From Frigidibacter sp. SD6-1 (GTDB lineage Bacteria > Pseudomonadota > Alphaproteobacteria > Rhodobacterales > Rhodobacteraceae): DNA of 64,000 nt. The position numbers were made by a program, and so were the translations under genes. The notes beneath the pieces were generated by a model. The model was not told the DNA's origin and did no database searches. It was given only the letters and a program-made list of their open reading frames with translations. Shown here in pieces: positions 56,430 through 64,000 of the stretch. The stretch is from NCBI RefSeq assembly GCF_030143255.1, contig NZ_JARJNR010000004.1, positions 310,001-374,000 of the forward strand, written 5' to 3'. How positions within the stretch are numbered: the stretch's first letter is position 1; every line of letters starts with the position of its first letter.

Positions 56430-57655
56430 TGGAGCGCTTCACCAAACCCTTCACCCAGCAGGAACCGATCCCGGAGGAGGGGATCGCGGCGGCCCTTGAG
56501 GTTCTGCGCCACGGGCGGCTTCATCGCTACAATACGCTTGGCGACGAGGTGGCCGAGACAGCGCTTCTGGAGGAGGAGTTCGCGGCCTTCACCGGCGCGC
56601 GCTATTGTCTCGCGGTGGCCTCGGGCGGTTACGCGCTCGGCTGCGCGCTGCGCGCGGCGGGCGTCGGGCCGGGGGATCGGGTATTGACCAACGGCTTCAC
56701 GCTGGCGCCGGTGCCGGGGGCGATCGCCGCCATCGGGGCCGAGCCGGGCTTCGTTGAGGTGACGGACAACCTGACCGTCGATCTCGACGATCTGGCACGG
56801 AAGGTGGGGCAGGGGGCGAAGGCGCTTCTCCTCAGCCACATGCGCGGCCATATCTGCGACATGGACCGGCTGATGGCGATCTGCGATGCGGCGGGCATCC
56901 CGGTGATCGAGGATTGTGCCCATACGATGGGTGGCGCCTGGCGCGGCGTGCCGTCGGGGCGGCATGGGTTGGTGGGGTGCTACTCGACCCAGACCTACAA
57001 GCACATGAATTCCGGCGAGGGCGGGCTTCTTGTCTCAGATGACCCGCAGGTGATGGCAAGGGCGATCCTCTTGTCGGGCAGCTACATGCTTTATGCCCGC
57101 CACCGCGCCGCGCCCCCGCCAGAAGCATTCGAGCGGGTCCGCTATGAGACGCCGAACGTTTCCGGGCGGATGGACAATCTGCGCGCCGCGATCCTGCGCC
57201 CACAGCTTGCAGCGCTGCCCCGGCAGATCGAGCGCTGGAACGCGCTCTACCGGACGATGGAGGCGGGGCTTCAGGACACGCCCGGCCTTCAGCTGACCGT
57301 CCGGCCGGCGGCAGAGGCGATTGTCGGCTCCTCCTTCCAGTTCCTGTTGCCCGACTGGCAGGCCTGCGCGGTTGAGACCTTTCTGGCGCGAGCGGCGGCG
57401 CGTGGCGTGGAACTCAAATGGTTCGGTGCGGCCGAGCCACAGGGCTTCACCTCGCGCCATGACAGCTGGCGCTATGCGCCTGCCCAAAGCCTGCCGCAGA
57501 CCGACCGCATCCTCGCGGGACTGATCGACATGCGCCTGCCCCTGACCTTCACGCCCGAGGATGTGGCGCTGATCGCGCGCATCCTCCGCGCCGAGGTCCT
57601 GACGGTCGCCCAGAGCGGTGCGGAAGCGCCGGTGATCACCCGCTCCGCCGACTGA
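56429..57655 (+). CDS. DegT/DnrJ/EryC1/StrS-family aminotransferase
   Basis: A 408-residue PLP enzyme of the sugar aminotransferase fold. The PLP lysine is in STQTYKHMNSGEGG, the ring Asp in VIEDCAHTMGG. Most relatives transaminate nucleotide-linked keto sugars, but no sugar or antibiotic genes flank this one and the N-terminus [18 protein letters not shown] is distinctive. It is coupled to the MFS gene by a one-base overlap, which suggests that the transporter exports or imports its product. The function remains open. Confidence 0.82.
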   Translation: MERFTKPFTQQEPIPEEGIAAALEVLRHGRLHRYNTLGDEVAETALLEEEFAAFTGARYCLAVASGGYALGCALRAAGVGPGDRVLTNGFTLAPVPGAIAAIGAEPGFVEVTDNLTVDLDDLARKVGQGAKALLLSHMRGHICDMDRLMAICDAAGIPVIEDCAHTMGGAWRGVPSGRHGLVGCYSTQTYKHMNSGEGGLLVSDDPQVMARAILLSGSYMLYARHRAAPPPEAFERVRYETPNVSGRMDNLRAAILRPQLAALPRQIERWNALYRTMEAGLQDTPGLQLTVRPAAEAIVGSSFQFLLPDWQACAVETFLARAAARGVELKWFGAAEPQGFTSRHDSWRYAPAQSLPQTDRILAGLIDMRLPLTFTPEDVALIARILRAEVLTVAQSGAEAPVITRSAD

Positions 57656-57746
57656 TCCTCCTCGTCGTCCTTCGGCCGCTCGTCGGTGCGCCCGCCGTGG
57701 GCACGCGGAAGCTTTTCCTTGACGCGACAGGGGGATTCGGCGCATG

Positions 57747-57766
57747 AAATGAACACATGTTCATTT
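57747..57766. promoter_or_regulatory. Perfect 20-bp palindrome upstream of the isovaleryl-CoA dehydrogenase gene
   Basis: AAATGAACACATGTTCATTT has 9-base exact arms around CA. It ends 13 bases before the ATG at 57780. The form and size suit a TetR-type or similar dimeric repressor of leucine catabolism. No regulator gene is nearby. Confidence 0.65.
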
Positions 57767-57779
57767 ATGGGGGCTGCCG

Positions 57780-58943
57780 ATGTTCACCGCTGCGATGAGC
57801 TTTGATCTGGGCGATGACATTGCCGCGCTGCGCGAGATGGTTCACCGCTGGGCGCAGGAGCGGGTGAAACCGCTGGCGGCAGAGGTCGACCGGACCAATG
57901 TCTTTCCTGCCGCGCTCTGGCGCGAGCTTGGGGAGCTTGGCCTTCTGGGGATCACGGTTTCCGAGGAATATGGCGGATCGGGCATGGGCTACCTCGCCCA
58001 TGCCGTCGCGATCGAGGAGATCGCCCGCGCCTCGGCCTCGGTCTCGCTGTCCTACGGCGCGCATTCGAACCTTTGCGTCAACCAGATCAAGCTGAACGGA
58101 TCGGAGGAACAGAAGCGCAAATACCTGCCGCGCCTCATCTCGGGTGACCATGTCGGCGCGCTCGCCATGTCCGAGGCTGGCGCGGGATCGGATGTCGTCG
58201 GCATGAAGCTGAAGGCGGAAAGGCGCAACGGCTATTACCTGCTGAACGGCTCGAAATACTGGATCACCAACGGGCCGGACGCCGATACGCTCGTCGTCTA
58301 TGCCAAGACCGACCCCGAGGCCGGATCGAAGGGCATGACCGCCTTCCTGGTCGAGAAGGGCTGGAAGGGCTTCACGCAAGGCCCCCATTTCGACAAGATG
58401 GGGATGCGGGGATCGAACACCGGCGAACTTATCTTCGAGAATTGCGAAGTGCCGTTCGAGAATGTGCTGGGCGAGGAGGGCCGCGGCGTCCGCGTCCTGA
58501 TGTCCGGCCTCGATTTCGAGCGCGTGGTCCTGTCCGGCATCGGCACCGGGATCATGGCGGCCTGTCTGGACGAGGTCATGCCCTATATCCGCGAAAGGAA
58601 GCAGTTCGGCCAGCCGATCGGGAATTTCCAGCTGATGCAGGGCAAGGTGGCCGACATGTACACCGCGCTCGGCACCGCGCGCGCCTACCTTTACGCGGTC
58701 GCAGGTGCCTGCGACCGGGGCGAGGTCACCCGCCAGGACGCGGCGGCCTGCGTGCTTTACTGCTCCGAACAGGCGATGGTGCAGGCCCATCAGGCCGTGC
58801 AGGCGCTGGGGGGGGCGGGGTTCTTGAACGACAGCACCGTGTCGCGCCTCTTCCGCGACGCGAAACTGATGGAGATCGGAGCGGGAACGAGCGAGATCCG
58901 CCGGATGCTGATCGGTCGGGAGCTGATGGGGGCTGGTAGGTAA
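57780..58943 (+). CDS. ivd: Isovaleryl-CoA dehydrogenase
   Basis: A 387-residue acyl-CoA dehydrogenase that oxidises isovaleryl-CoA to 3-methylcrotonyl-CoA in leucine breakdown. AMSEAGAGSDVVGMKL and YWITNGPDADTLVVY are FAD-site signatures. The likely catalytic base is the Glu in GLDFERVVLSG, the shifted position used by isovaleryl-CoA dehydrogenases; QALGGAGFLNDSTVSRLFRDAK is at the C-terminus. GGGGG lies before the ATG at 57780. It would normally be followed directly by the carboxylase genes, but an AT-rich gene intervenes. Confidence 0.92.
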   Translation: MFTAAMSFDLGDDIAALREMVHRWAQERVKPLAAEVDRTNVFPAALWRELGELGLLGITVSEEYGGSGMGYLAHAVAIEEIARASASVSLSYGAHSNLCVNQIKLNGSEEQKRKYLPRLISGDHVGALAMSEAGAGSDVVGMKLKAERRNGYYLLNGSKYWITNGPDADTLVVYAKTDPEAGSKGMTAFLVEKGWKGFTQGPHFDKMGMRGSNTGELIFENCEVPFENVLGEEGRGVRVLMSGLDFERVVLSGIGTGIMAACLDEVMPYIRERKQFGQPIGNFQLMQGKVADMYTALGTARAYLYAVAGACDRGEVTRQDAAACVLYCSEQAMVQAHQAVQALGGAGFLNDSTVSRLFRDAKLMEIGAGTSEIRRMLIGRELMGAGR

Positions 58944-58950
58944 TTCAAAA

Positions 58951-59706
58951 TTGGTCATGCTACGAGACAACCAATCCTATCAAAACATCTTTCGGGTAAG
59001 CGGTACTGTAGTCAAGAGCGTAACTGGAAGTGTTTTTGACATGAGTGTCGACGAGAAAACGCGTGAGCTAGGTGAATATCTAGTATCGCGCACCAGCACG
59101 TTTTTGTCAGCGCTTACGCAGCTTGGAGGTGTCGTTGAGGACATGGAAATCGTTGAAAAAATGCTGCGTCGATACCCATGGCATGGAACGCCAATAACGA
59201 AAACCAAGCATTTGGAACTTCATTGGTTCTTGTTTCAAAACCTCTGCTATTCTTTCAAGGAAAAGCTGAAGTTGTGTTATAATGCACAAAAGGATGCAGC
59301 TCGCTTCTTGGATGTCGAGCAACCTACTTGGCTAAAGCCAGAACTTAGAGTTGTGGAAATTGAACTTGGCAAGGCTATCGCCGATCGCGGAAATACCGTT
59401 CATAGTTGGAATGTGAGAACAGAGGACATTGATCTATTTTCAATGATTGAACTGTTTCAGGAGTTTCGCAGCATGGGCGAAAAGTTGGATTTACCTGAAG
59501 GCTTTGCAGATATACGTGGACACTATTTTGATGCAAAGTGGAGGCTAAGGGAAAAATCTAGACGAATGGAACGTGAGGCGAGAAAGCTCTTCCTGCGAAT
59601 AATAGAATTTCACCCGCCGCGACCACATCTTCTCTTGGAAAAGTTCAATTCTGTTGTTGCTGGCGTGAATGCCGGTACGATCACAATCATTCCAAAAGGG
59701 GCTTAG
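58951..59706 (+). CDS. AT-rich gene of unknown function, possibly HEPN-like
   Basis: A protein of up to 251 residues that I do not recognise. It is largely helical and charged. The stretch around residues 136-153 contains [10 protein letters not shown], which fits the R-x4-H pattern (R146, H151) of HEPN-domain RNases at the end of a helix, and an earlier helix reads [15 protein letters not shown]. The base composition is far more AT-rich than its neighbours, and AT-ending codons abound, which indicates transfer. It begins seven bases after the ivd stop and ends eight bases before mccB. The TTG at 58951 gives the longest frame; ATG at 58957 or 59041 ([10 protein letters not shown]) are alternatives, none with a strong ribosome site. 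Confidence 0.65.
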   Translation: MVMLRDNQSYQNIFRVSGTVVKSVTGSVFDMSVDEKTRELGEYLVSRTSTFLSALTQLGGVVEDMEIVEKMLRRYPWHGTPITKTKHLELHWFLFQNLCYSFKEKLKLCYNAQKDAARFLDVEQPTWLKPELRVVEIELGKAIADRGNTVHSWNVRTEDIDLFSMIELFQEFRSMGEKLDLPEGFADIRGHYFDAKWRLREKSRRMEREARKLFLRIIEFHPPRPHLLLEKFNSVVAGVNAGTITIIPKGA

Positions 59707-59714
59707 CGTCAACC

Positions 59715-61319
59715 ATGCGCCTGACCTCCTCTGCCCTCCCCACCTCCGACGCCTTCCGCGCCAACCGGGCGGCGCATCTCGCGCTTCTCGAAACTGCCCG
59801 CGAGGCCGCGGCGCTGGCCGCCCTTGGCGGCGGCGCGCAGGCACTCGCCCGCCACACCGCGCGCGGCAAGATGGCGCCGCGAGACCGGGTGGCGAACTTG
59901 CTCGATCCGGGCTCGCCCTTCCTCGAGGTGGGCGCCACGGCGGCCCATGGCATGTATGGGGGCGATGCGCCGGGGGCGGGGGTGATCGCCGGGATCGGCC
60001 GGGTGATGGGGCAGGAGGTGATGGTCGTCGCCAATGACGCGACCGTGAAGGGCGGCACTTACTATCCGCTGACCGTCAAGAAACACCTGCGCGCGCAGGA
60101 GATCGCCGAACAGAACCATCTGGCCTGCGTCTACCTCGTCGACAGCGGCGGCGCCAACCTGCCCAACCAGGACGAGGTCTTCCCCGACCGCGACCATTTC
60201 GGCCGCATCTTCTTCAATCAGGCCAATATGAGCGCGAAGGGCATCCCCCAGATCGCGGTCGTGATGGGCTCCTGCACGGCGGGCGGCGCCTATGTCCCCG
60301 CCATGTCCGACGTGACCATCATCGTCAGGGATCAGGGCACGATCTTCCTGGCCGGGCCGCCGCTCGTGAAGGCCGCGACCGGCGAGGTCGTGACGGCCGA
60401 AGACCTGGGCGGCGGCGATGTCCATACCCGCCTTTCGGGTGTGGCCGACTATCTGGCCGAGGATGACGCCCATGCCCTGGCGCTCGCCCGCCGGGCGGTG
60501 GGCAACCTCAACCGGGCGAAACCCGCGACCGTCCAGTGGCAAAGCCCGGAAGCGCCCGCCTATGACCCCGAGGAAATCCTCGGCATCGTGCCCGCCGACC
60601 TCCGCACGCCATACGACATCCGCGAGGTGATCGCCCGGGTGGTCGACGGATCGCGCCTCGACGAGTTCAAGGCCCGCTTCGGCGAGACGCTGGTCACCGG
60701 TTTCGCCCATATCGAGGGCTGCCCGGTCGGCATCGTGGCGAACAACGGCGTCCTTTTCAGCGAGGCGGCGATCAAGGGCGCGCATTTCATCGAGCTTTGC
60801 TCGCAACGCTCGATACCCCTGATCTTCCTGCAGAACATCACCGGCTTCATGGTCGGCCGGAAGTATGAAAACGAAGGCATCGCGCGCCATGGGGCGAAGA
60901 TGGTGACCGCGGTCGCCACGACTTCGGTCCCGAAGATCACCTGCCTTGTCGGCGGCTCGTTCGGCGCGGGCAATTACGGCATGGCGGGCCGCGCCTTCGG
61001 GCCGCGCTTCCTCTGGGCCTGGCCCAACAGCCGGATCAGTGTGATGGGCGGCGAACAGGCGGCGGGGGTCCTCGCCACGGTGAAACGCGACGGGATCGAG
61101 CGGGCAGGCGGCAGCTGGTCGGCCGGGGAAGAGGCCGAGTTCAAACGCCCCACGATCGAGATGTTCGACGAACAATCCCACCCGCTCTATGCCTCGGCGC
61201 GCCTCTGGGACGACGGGATCATCGACCCGAGGAAGACGCGGGCTGTGCTCGCCCTCTCCCTCTCCGCCGCCCTGAACGCCCCCATTGAGCCCACTCGGTT
61301 CGGGCTCTTCCGTATGTAA
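59715..61319 (+). CDS. mccB: Methylcrotonoyl-CoA carboxylase, carboxyltransferase (beta) subunit
   Basis: A 534-residue carboxyltransferase that moves CO2 from biotin to 3-methylcrotonyl-CoA in leucine catabolism. [41 protein letters not shown] and [19 protein letters not shown] are typical of MCC beta, and the size matches. The ATG at 59715 follows the AT-rich gene after eight bases. Partner of the biotin-carrying subunit at 61438. Confidence 0.95.
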   Translation: MRLTSSALPTSDAFRANRAAHLALLETAREAAALAALGGGAQALARHTARGKMAPRDRVANLLDPGSPFLEVGATAAHGMYGGDAPGAGVIAGIGRVMGQEVMVVANDATVKGGTYYPLTVKKHLRAQEIAEQNHLACVYLVDSGGANLPNQDEVFPDRDHFGRIFFNQANMSAKGIPQIAVVMGSCTAGGAYVPAMSDVTIIVRDQGTIFLAGPPLVKAATGEVVTAEDLGGGDVHTRLSGVADYLAEDDAHALALARRAVGNLNRAKPATVQWQSPEAPAYDPEEILGIVPADLRTPYDIREVIARVVDGSRLDEFKARFGETLVTGFAHIEGCPVGIVANNGVLFSEAAIKGAHFIELCSQRSIPLIFLQNITGFMVGRKYENEGIARHGAKMVTAVATTSVPKITCLVGGSFGAGNYGMAGRAFGPRFLWAWPNSRISVMGGEQAAGVLATVKRDGIERAGGSWSAGEEAEFKRPTIEMFDEQSHPLYASARLWDDGIIDPRKTRAVLALSLSAALNAPIEPTRFGLFRM

Positions 61320-61326
61320 CTTCAAT

Positions 61327-61362
61327 GCGCTCCGCGCGGGGATATTTCGACCAGAATGAAAG
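61327..61362 (+). repeat. GGGATATTT-type hairpin repeat, copy 5
   Basis: GCGC/GCGC (61327-61337, loop TCC) is followed by GGGGATATTTCGACCAGAAT and GAAAG. It lies just after the mccB stop, facing copy 6. Confidence 0.65.
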
Positions 61363-61378
61363 CGATGCCTATTCACTA

Positions 61379-61418
61379 TGGTCCAAATATCCCGGGGGCA
61401 CGGGGGCAGAGCCCCCGC
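61379..61418 (-). repeat. GGGATATTT-type hairpin repeat, copy 6
   Basis: On the minus strand CGGGGGC/GCCCCCG (61401-61417, loop of three) is followed by GCCCCCGGGATATTTGGACC and ATAGTGAA. Copies 5 and 6 are in opposite orientation with about 17 bases between their tails, between mccB and mccA. Confidence 0.7.
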
Positions 61419-61437
61419 CGTTGACGAAGGACAGAAC

Positions 61438-63360
61438 ATGTTTCGCAAGATCCTGATCGCCAACCGGGGAGAGATCGCCTGCCGCGTGATCGATACCTGC
61501 CGCCGCCTGGGTGTCGCAACCGTCGCCGTCTATTCCGACGCGGACCGCGACGCGCGCCATGTGGCGATGGCGCACGAGGCGGCGCATATCGGCGGCCCGG
61601 CGCCGAAGGACAGCTACCTCAAGGGCGACGCTATCATCGCGGCGGCCAAGGCGACCGGCGCCGAGGCCATTCATCCGGGGTACGGCTTCCTCTCGGAAAA
61701 CCCCGATTTCGTCGATGCGGTCGAACAGGCGGAGCTCACCTTCATCGGCCCCTCGGCGGCGGCGATCCGTGCCATGGGACTGAAGGATGCCGCCAAGGCG
61801 CTGATGGAAAAGGCGGGTGTGCCGGTCGTGCCCGGCTGTCACGGCGACAATCAGGATGACCGCCATTTGGCCCAGGCGGCCGACGCCATCGGCTACCCGG
61901 TCCTCATCAAGGCGGTTGCCGGGGGCGGCGGCAAGGGGATGCGGCTGGTCGAGGCGCCAGGCGACTTCGACGAGAAGCTGCAAAGCGCCCGAGGAGAAGC
62001 CCTGACCGCCTTCGGCAACCCCGCCGTCCTCATCGAGAAATATGTCCAGAAGCCCCGTCATATCGAGGTACAGGTCTTCGGCGATGGCACCCGCGCCGTC
62101 CATCTCTTCGAGCGCGACTGCTCGCTGCAGCGCCGCCATCAGAAGGTTATCGAGGAAGCGCCCGCGCCCGGCATGACGGAAGAGATGCGGGCCGCCATGG
62201 GTCAGGCGGCGGTAAGGGCGGCCGAGGCGATTGGCTATGCGGGCGCGGGCACGATCGAATTCATTGTCGACGGATCGGAGGGCCTGCGCCCCGACCGGTT
62301 CTGGTTCATGGAGATGAACACCCGCCTCCAGGTCGAACATCCGGTGACCGAGGCGATCACCGGCGTCGATCTGGTGGAATGGCAGTTGCGCGTGGCCTCG
62401 GGCGAAAGCCTGCCCGCCCGGCAGGAAGATCTTGAAATCACCGGCCATGCGTTCGAGGCGCGGCTTTATGCCGAGGATGTCCCCGCGGGTTTCCTGCCCG
62501 CGACCGGCACGCTGACGCATCTCAAGTTCCCGCAAGGCGCCCGGTCCGAGACCGGGGTGCGGCAGGGCGACAGGATCAGCCCCTGGTACGATCCGATGAT
62601 CGCCAAGATCGTCACGCACGGTCCCACCCGCCTTGCCGCGCTCAATCGGCTGGAACGCGCACTTGCCGCGACCGAGGTCGCAGGTACGGTGACGAACCTC
62701 GCGTTCCTCGGCGCGCTTGCGCGGCATGAGGGCTTCCGGGCGGGCGCGGTCGACACCGGCCTCATCGCGCGCGACATCGAGGCGCTGACCGCCGCCCCGC
62801 CCGTGCCCTTCATCGCCCGCGCGCTCGCCGCACTCGGCGCGGCGGGGCTTGCCTTACCGGGGGAGACTGCGCAGGGTTTCACCCTCTGGCAGGCGCTCAG
62901 ACGGACGGTGCAGGTGGAGGATTTCACGGCGGTGGTCGAGGTCCTCTCGTCGCACGCCCGCCGGGTGGCCATCGCGGGCGACAGCGGCGTGATCACCTGG
63001 GCTGGCGACGGCTGGCGCCTGGGCGAGGCCAAATGGCCCGCGCGCGTCGTCCTGACCGGCGACGAAGTGGCGGTCTTCGGCCCTGACACCTTCCGCTGGC
63101 GTCTGCACGATCCGCTCGACCGCGCGTCCGACCATGCGGCGAGCGACCTGACCCTGTCGCCGATGCCGGGGCAGGTGAAGGCGGTCTTCGTGAGCGCGGG
63201 GCAGGAGGTCGCGGCGGGCGACCGGCTGGCTATCCTGGAAGCGATGAAGATGGAGCATACGCTGACTGCCGCCCGCGCAGGCCGGGTAGCCGAGGTGCTG
63301 GTCACCCCGGGCGCTCAGGTCGAGGCGCATGCGGCGCTGATCCGGCTGGAGGAGGAATGA
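61438..63360 (+). CDS. mccA: Methylcrotonoyl-CoA carboxylase, biotin-containing (alpha) subunit
   Basis: A 640-residue biotin-dependent carboxylase subunit: biotin carboxylase (FRKILIANRGEIACRVI; ATP loop AVAGGGGKGMRLV; FMEMNTRLQVEHPVTE) in residues 1-450, a linker, and a C-terminal biotinyl domain with AMKMEH, biotinylated at about K604. It carboxylates 3-methylcrotonyl-CoA with MccB. The start at 61438 follows GAAGGA; the open extension upstream is the translated hairpin repeat. Confidence 0.95.
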   Translation: MFRKILIANRGEIACRVIDTCRRLGVATVAVYSDADRDARHVAMAHEAAHIGGPAPKDSYLKGDAIIAAAKATGAEAIHPGYGFLSENPDFVDAVEQAELTFIGPSAAAIRAMGLKDAAKALMEKAGVPVVPGCHGDNQDDRHLAQAADAIGYPVLIKAVAGGGGKGMRLVEAPGDFDEKLQSARGEALTAFGNPAVLIEKYVQKPRHIEVQVFGDGTRAVHLFERDCSLQRRHQKVIEEAPAPGMTEEMRAAMGQAAVRAAEAIGYAGAGTIEFIVDGSEGLRPDRFWFMEMNTRLQVEHPVTEAITGVDLVEWQLRVASGESLPARQEDLEITGHAFEARLYAEDVPAGFLPATGTLTHLKFPQGARSETGVRQGDRISPWYDPMIAKIVTHGPTRLAALNRLERALAATEVAGTVTNLAFLGALARHEGFRAGAVDTGLIARDIEALTAAPPVPFIARALAALGAAGLALPGETAQGFTLWQALRRTVQVEDFTAVVEVLSSHARRVAIAGDSGVITWAGDGWRLGEAKWPARVVLTGDEVAVFGPDTFRWRLHDPLDRASDHAASDLTLSPMPGQVKAVFVSAGQEVAAGDRLAILEAMKMEHTLTAARAGRVAEVLVTPGAQVEAHAALIRLEEE

Positions 63361-63365
63361 GGCCT

Positions 63366-64000
63366 ATGCGTCTGACCGGCTACGGCCCGAGCGTCTATAC
63401 GCGCGCGGTCAGGATAGCCCTTCATGAACTCCTATGCCCTTACGACTGGCGTGCGTGCGACCCATTCGAGGAGGAGGGCCGACGCGGGCTCCTTCCCCTC
63501 AACCCGTTCGGACGAGTGCCGATCCTTGAGTGCGGCGACGCGACCAATGGCGCTGTGACCATCTACGAGACGCGTGCTATCCTGGCCTATCTCTCGGCGA
63601 CCTTCGGGCGGACCCAGACCGATGCCCTCAGCGCCGCCCGGATCGCGCAGGTGCAGGGTATCGCCGATTCTCACGGCTATTGGCCGCTTGTCCGCGATGT
63701 CTACTCCCACGGCTTCTTCCGGCCGGCGATGGGGGAGCCCGCAGACCCGGGCCGGATCGCGCACGGCCTCGCCGCCGCCTCGCCGGTTCTCGACGCACTC
63801 GACGCGATCGCGGAGGAGGGCCGGGTGCTGGCAGGGCACGACAGCGCGAGTGACACGAACCCCGCCGACTGGCATCTTTTTCCCATGATCGATGCTTTTC
63901 AGACCGTTCCCGATGGGTCGGACCTTCTTTCTCTGCGGCCCCGGCTTGCGCGTTGGCACGCGGCATTCGCTGCCCGCGAAAGTGCGCGGGCCACGCTCTG
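63366..64000 (+). CDS. Glutathione S-transferase family protein, 3' end outside the window
   Basis: An open frame from the ATG at 63366 to the window edge (211 codons, no stop). The N-terminal thioredoxin-like fold shows NPFGRVPILECGD and YETRAILAYLSATFG, the glutathione-binding Ser/Thr region of GSTs (ETRAI); the all-helical C-terminal domain follows. It starts five bases after the mccA stop, so it probably belongs to the leucine operon transcript, as GST-like genes occasionally do. The usual catalytic residue cannot be assigned with certainty. Confidence 0.82.
   Translation, partial: MRLTGYGPSVYTRAVRIALHELLCPYDWRACDPFEEEGRRGLLPLNPFGRVPILECGDATNGAVTIYETRAILAYLSATFGRTQTDALSAARIAQVQGIADSHGYWPLVRDVYSHGFFRPAMGEPADPGRIAHGLAAASPVLDALDAIAEEGRVLAGHDSASDTNPADWHLFPMIDAFQTVPDGSDLLSLRPRLARWHAAFAARESARATL

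Noticed and set aside
61378-61437. N-terminal extension of mccA (and similar extensions at 8198-8245 and 15814-15882)
   Set aside because: These codons are translations of the GGGATATTT hairpin repeat; the conserved protein starts at the later ATG with a ribosome site.

Overview
The window is GC-rich, densely packed bacterial chromosome. The gene families (frcBCAK-type sugar importer, two-gene pntAB, DUF3422, an RTX protein with a Hint domain, BKACE, CODH-type maturation genes, leucine catabolism) point to an alphaproteobacterium of the Rhodobacteraceae/Paracoccaceae. This assignment is from family knowledge, not from a search. I saw no tRNA, rRNA, CRISPR array, phage or insertion sequence. 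One gene (58951-59706) is clearly AT-rich and looks foreign.

Layout. 167-4248 (+): response regulator, FIST-domain sensor and hybrid histidine kinase, a probable nitric-oxide (NosP/NahK-like) signalling operon. 4300-9178 (-): acetyltransferase, then MoxR ATPase, VWA (CoxE) protein, XdhC and molybdopterin-binding protein, a molybdenum-hydroxylase maturation set without its enzyme subunits. 9276-14397: frcKACB with divergent ROK regulator frcR. 14408-17788 (-): GAF protein, class III aminotransferase, BKACE and acetyltransferase, divergent from a complete peptide-type ABC importer (17935-23299). 23330-28381 (-): 1683-residue RTX/Hint secreted protein. 28677-31423 (-): kynU, acetyltransferase and kynA for tryptophan breakdown. 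31561-38772 (+): ICMT-like methyltransferase, pntAB, dienelactone hydrolase, a frameshifted MFS gene and DUF3422. 38860-44618 (-): second peptide importer (oppDF-SBP-oppBC), divergent from argE-like deacetylase, DAO oxidase and M20 amidohydrolase (44820-48547). 48618-50042: small secreted protein and moaA. 50229-54377 (-): glmU, glmS, an unknown 104-residue protein and alkD-like gene, all overlapping. 54500-57655 (+): gph, TetA-like MFS and DegT-type aminotransferase. 57780-63360 (+): isovaleryl-CoA dehydrogenase, the AT-rich unknown gene, and both methylcrotonoyl-CoA carboxylase subunits. A truncated glutathione S-transferase gene runs off the end.

Cross-cutting signals. At least six intergenic copies of a hairpin plus GGGATATTT element are scattered through the window. 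All three ABC import operons carry a GC-rich hairpin between the binding-protein gene and the first permease gene. Several strong palindromes sit at promoters or gene junctions: 30 bp at 6893-6922, 18 bp before pntA, and 20 bp before the isovaleryl-CoA dehydrogenase gene.
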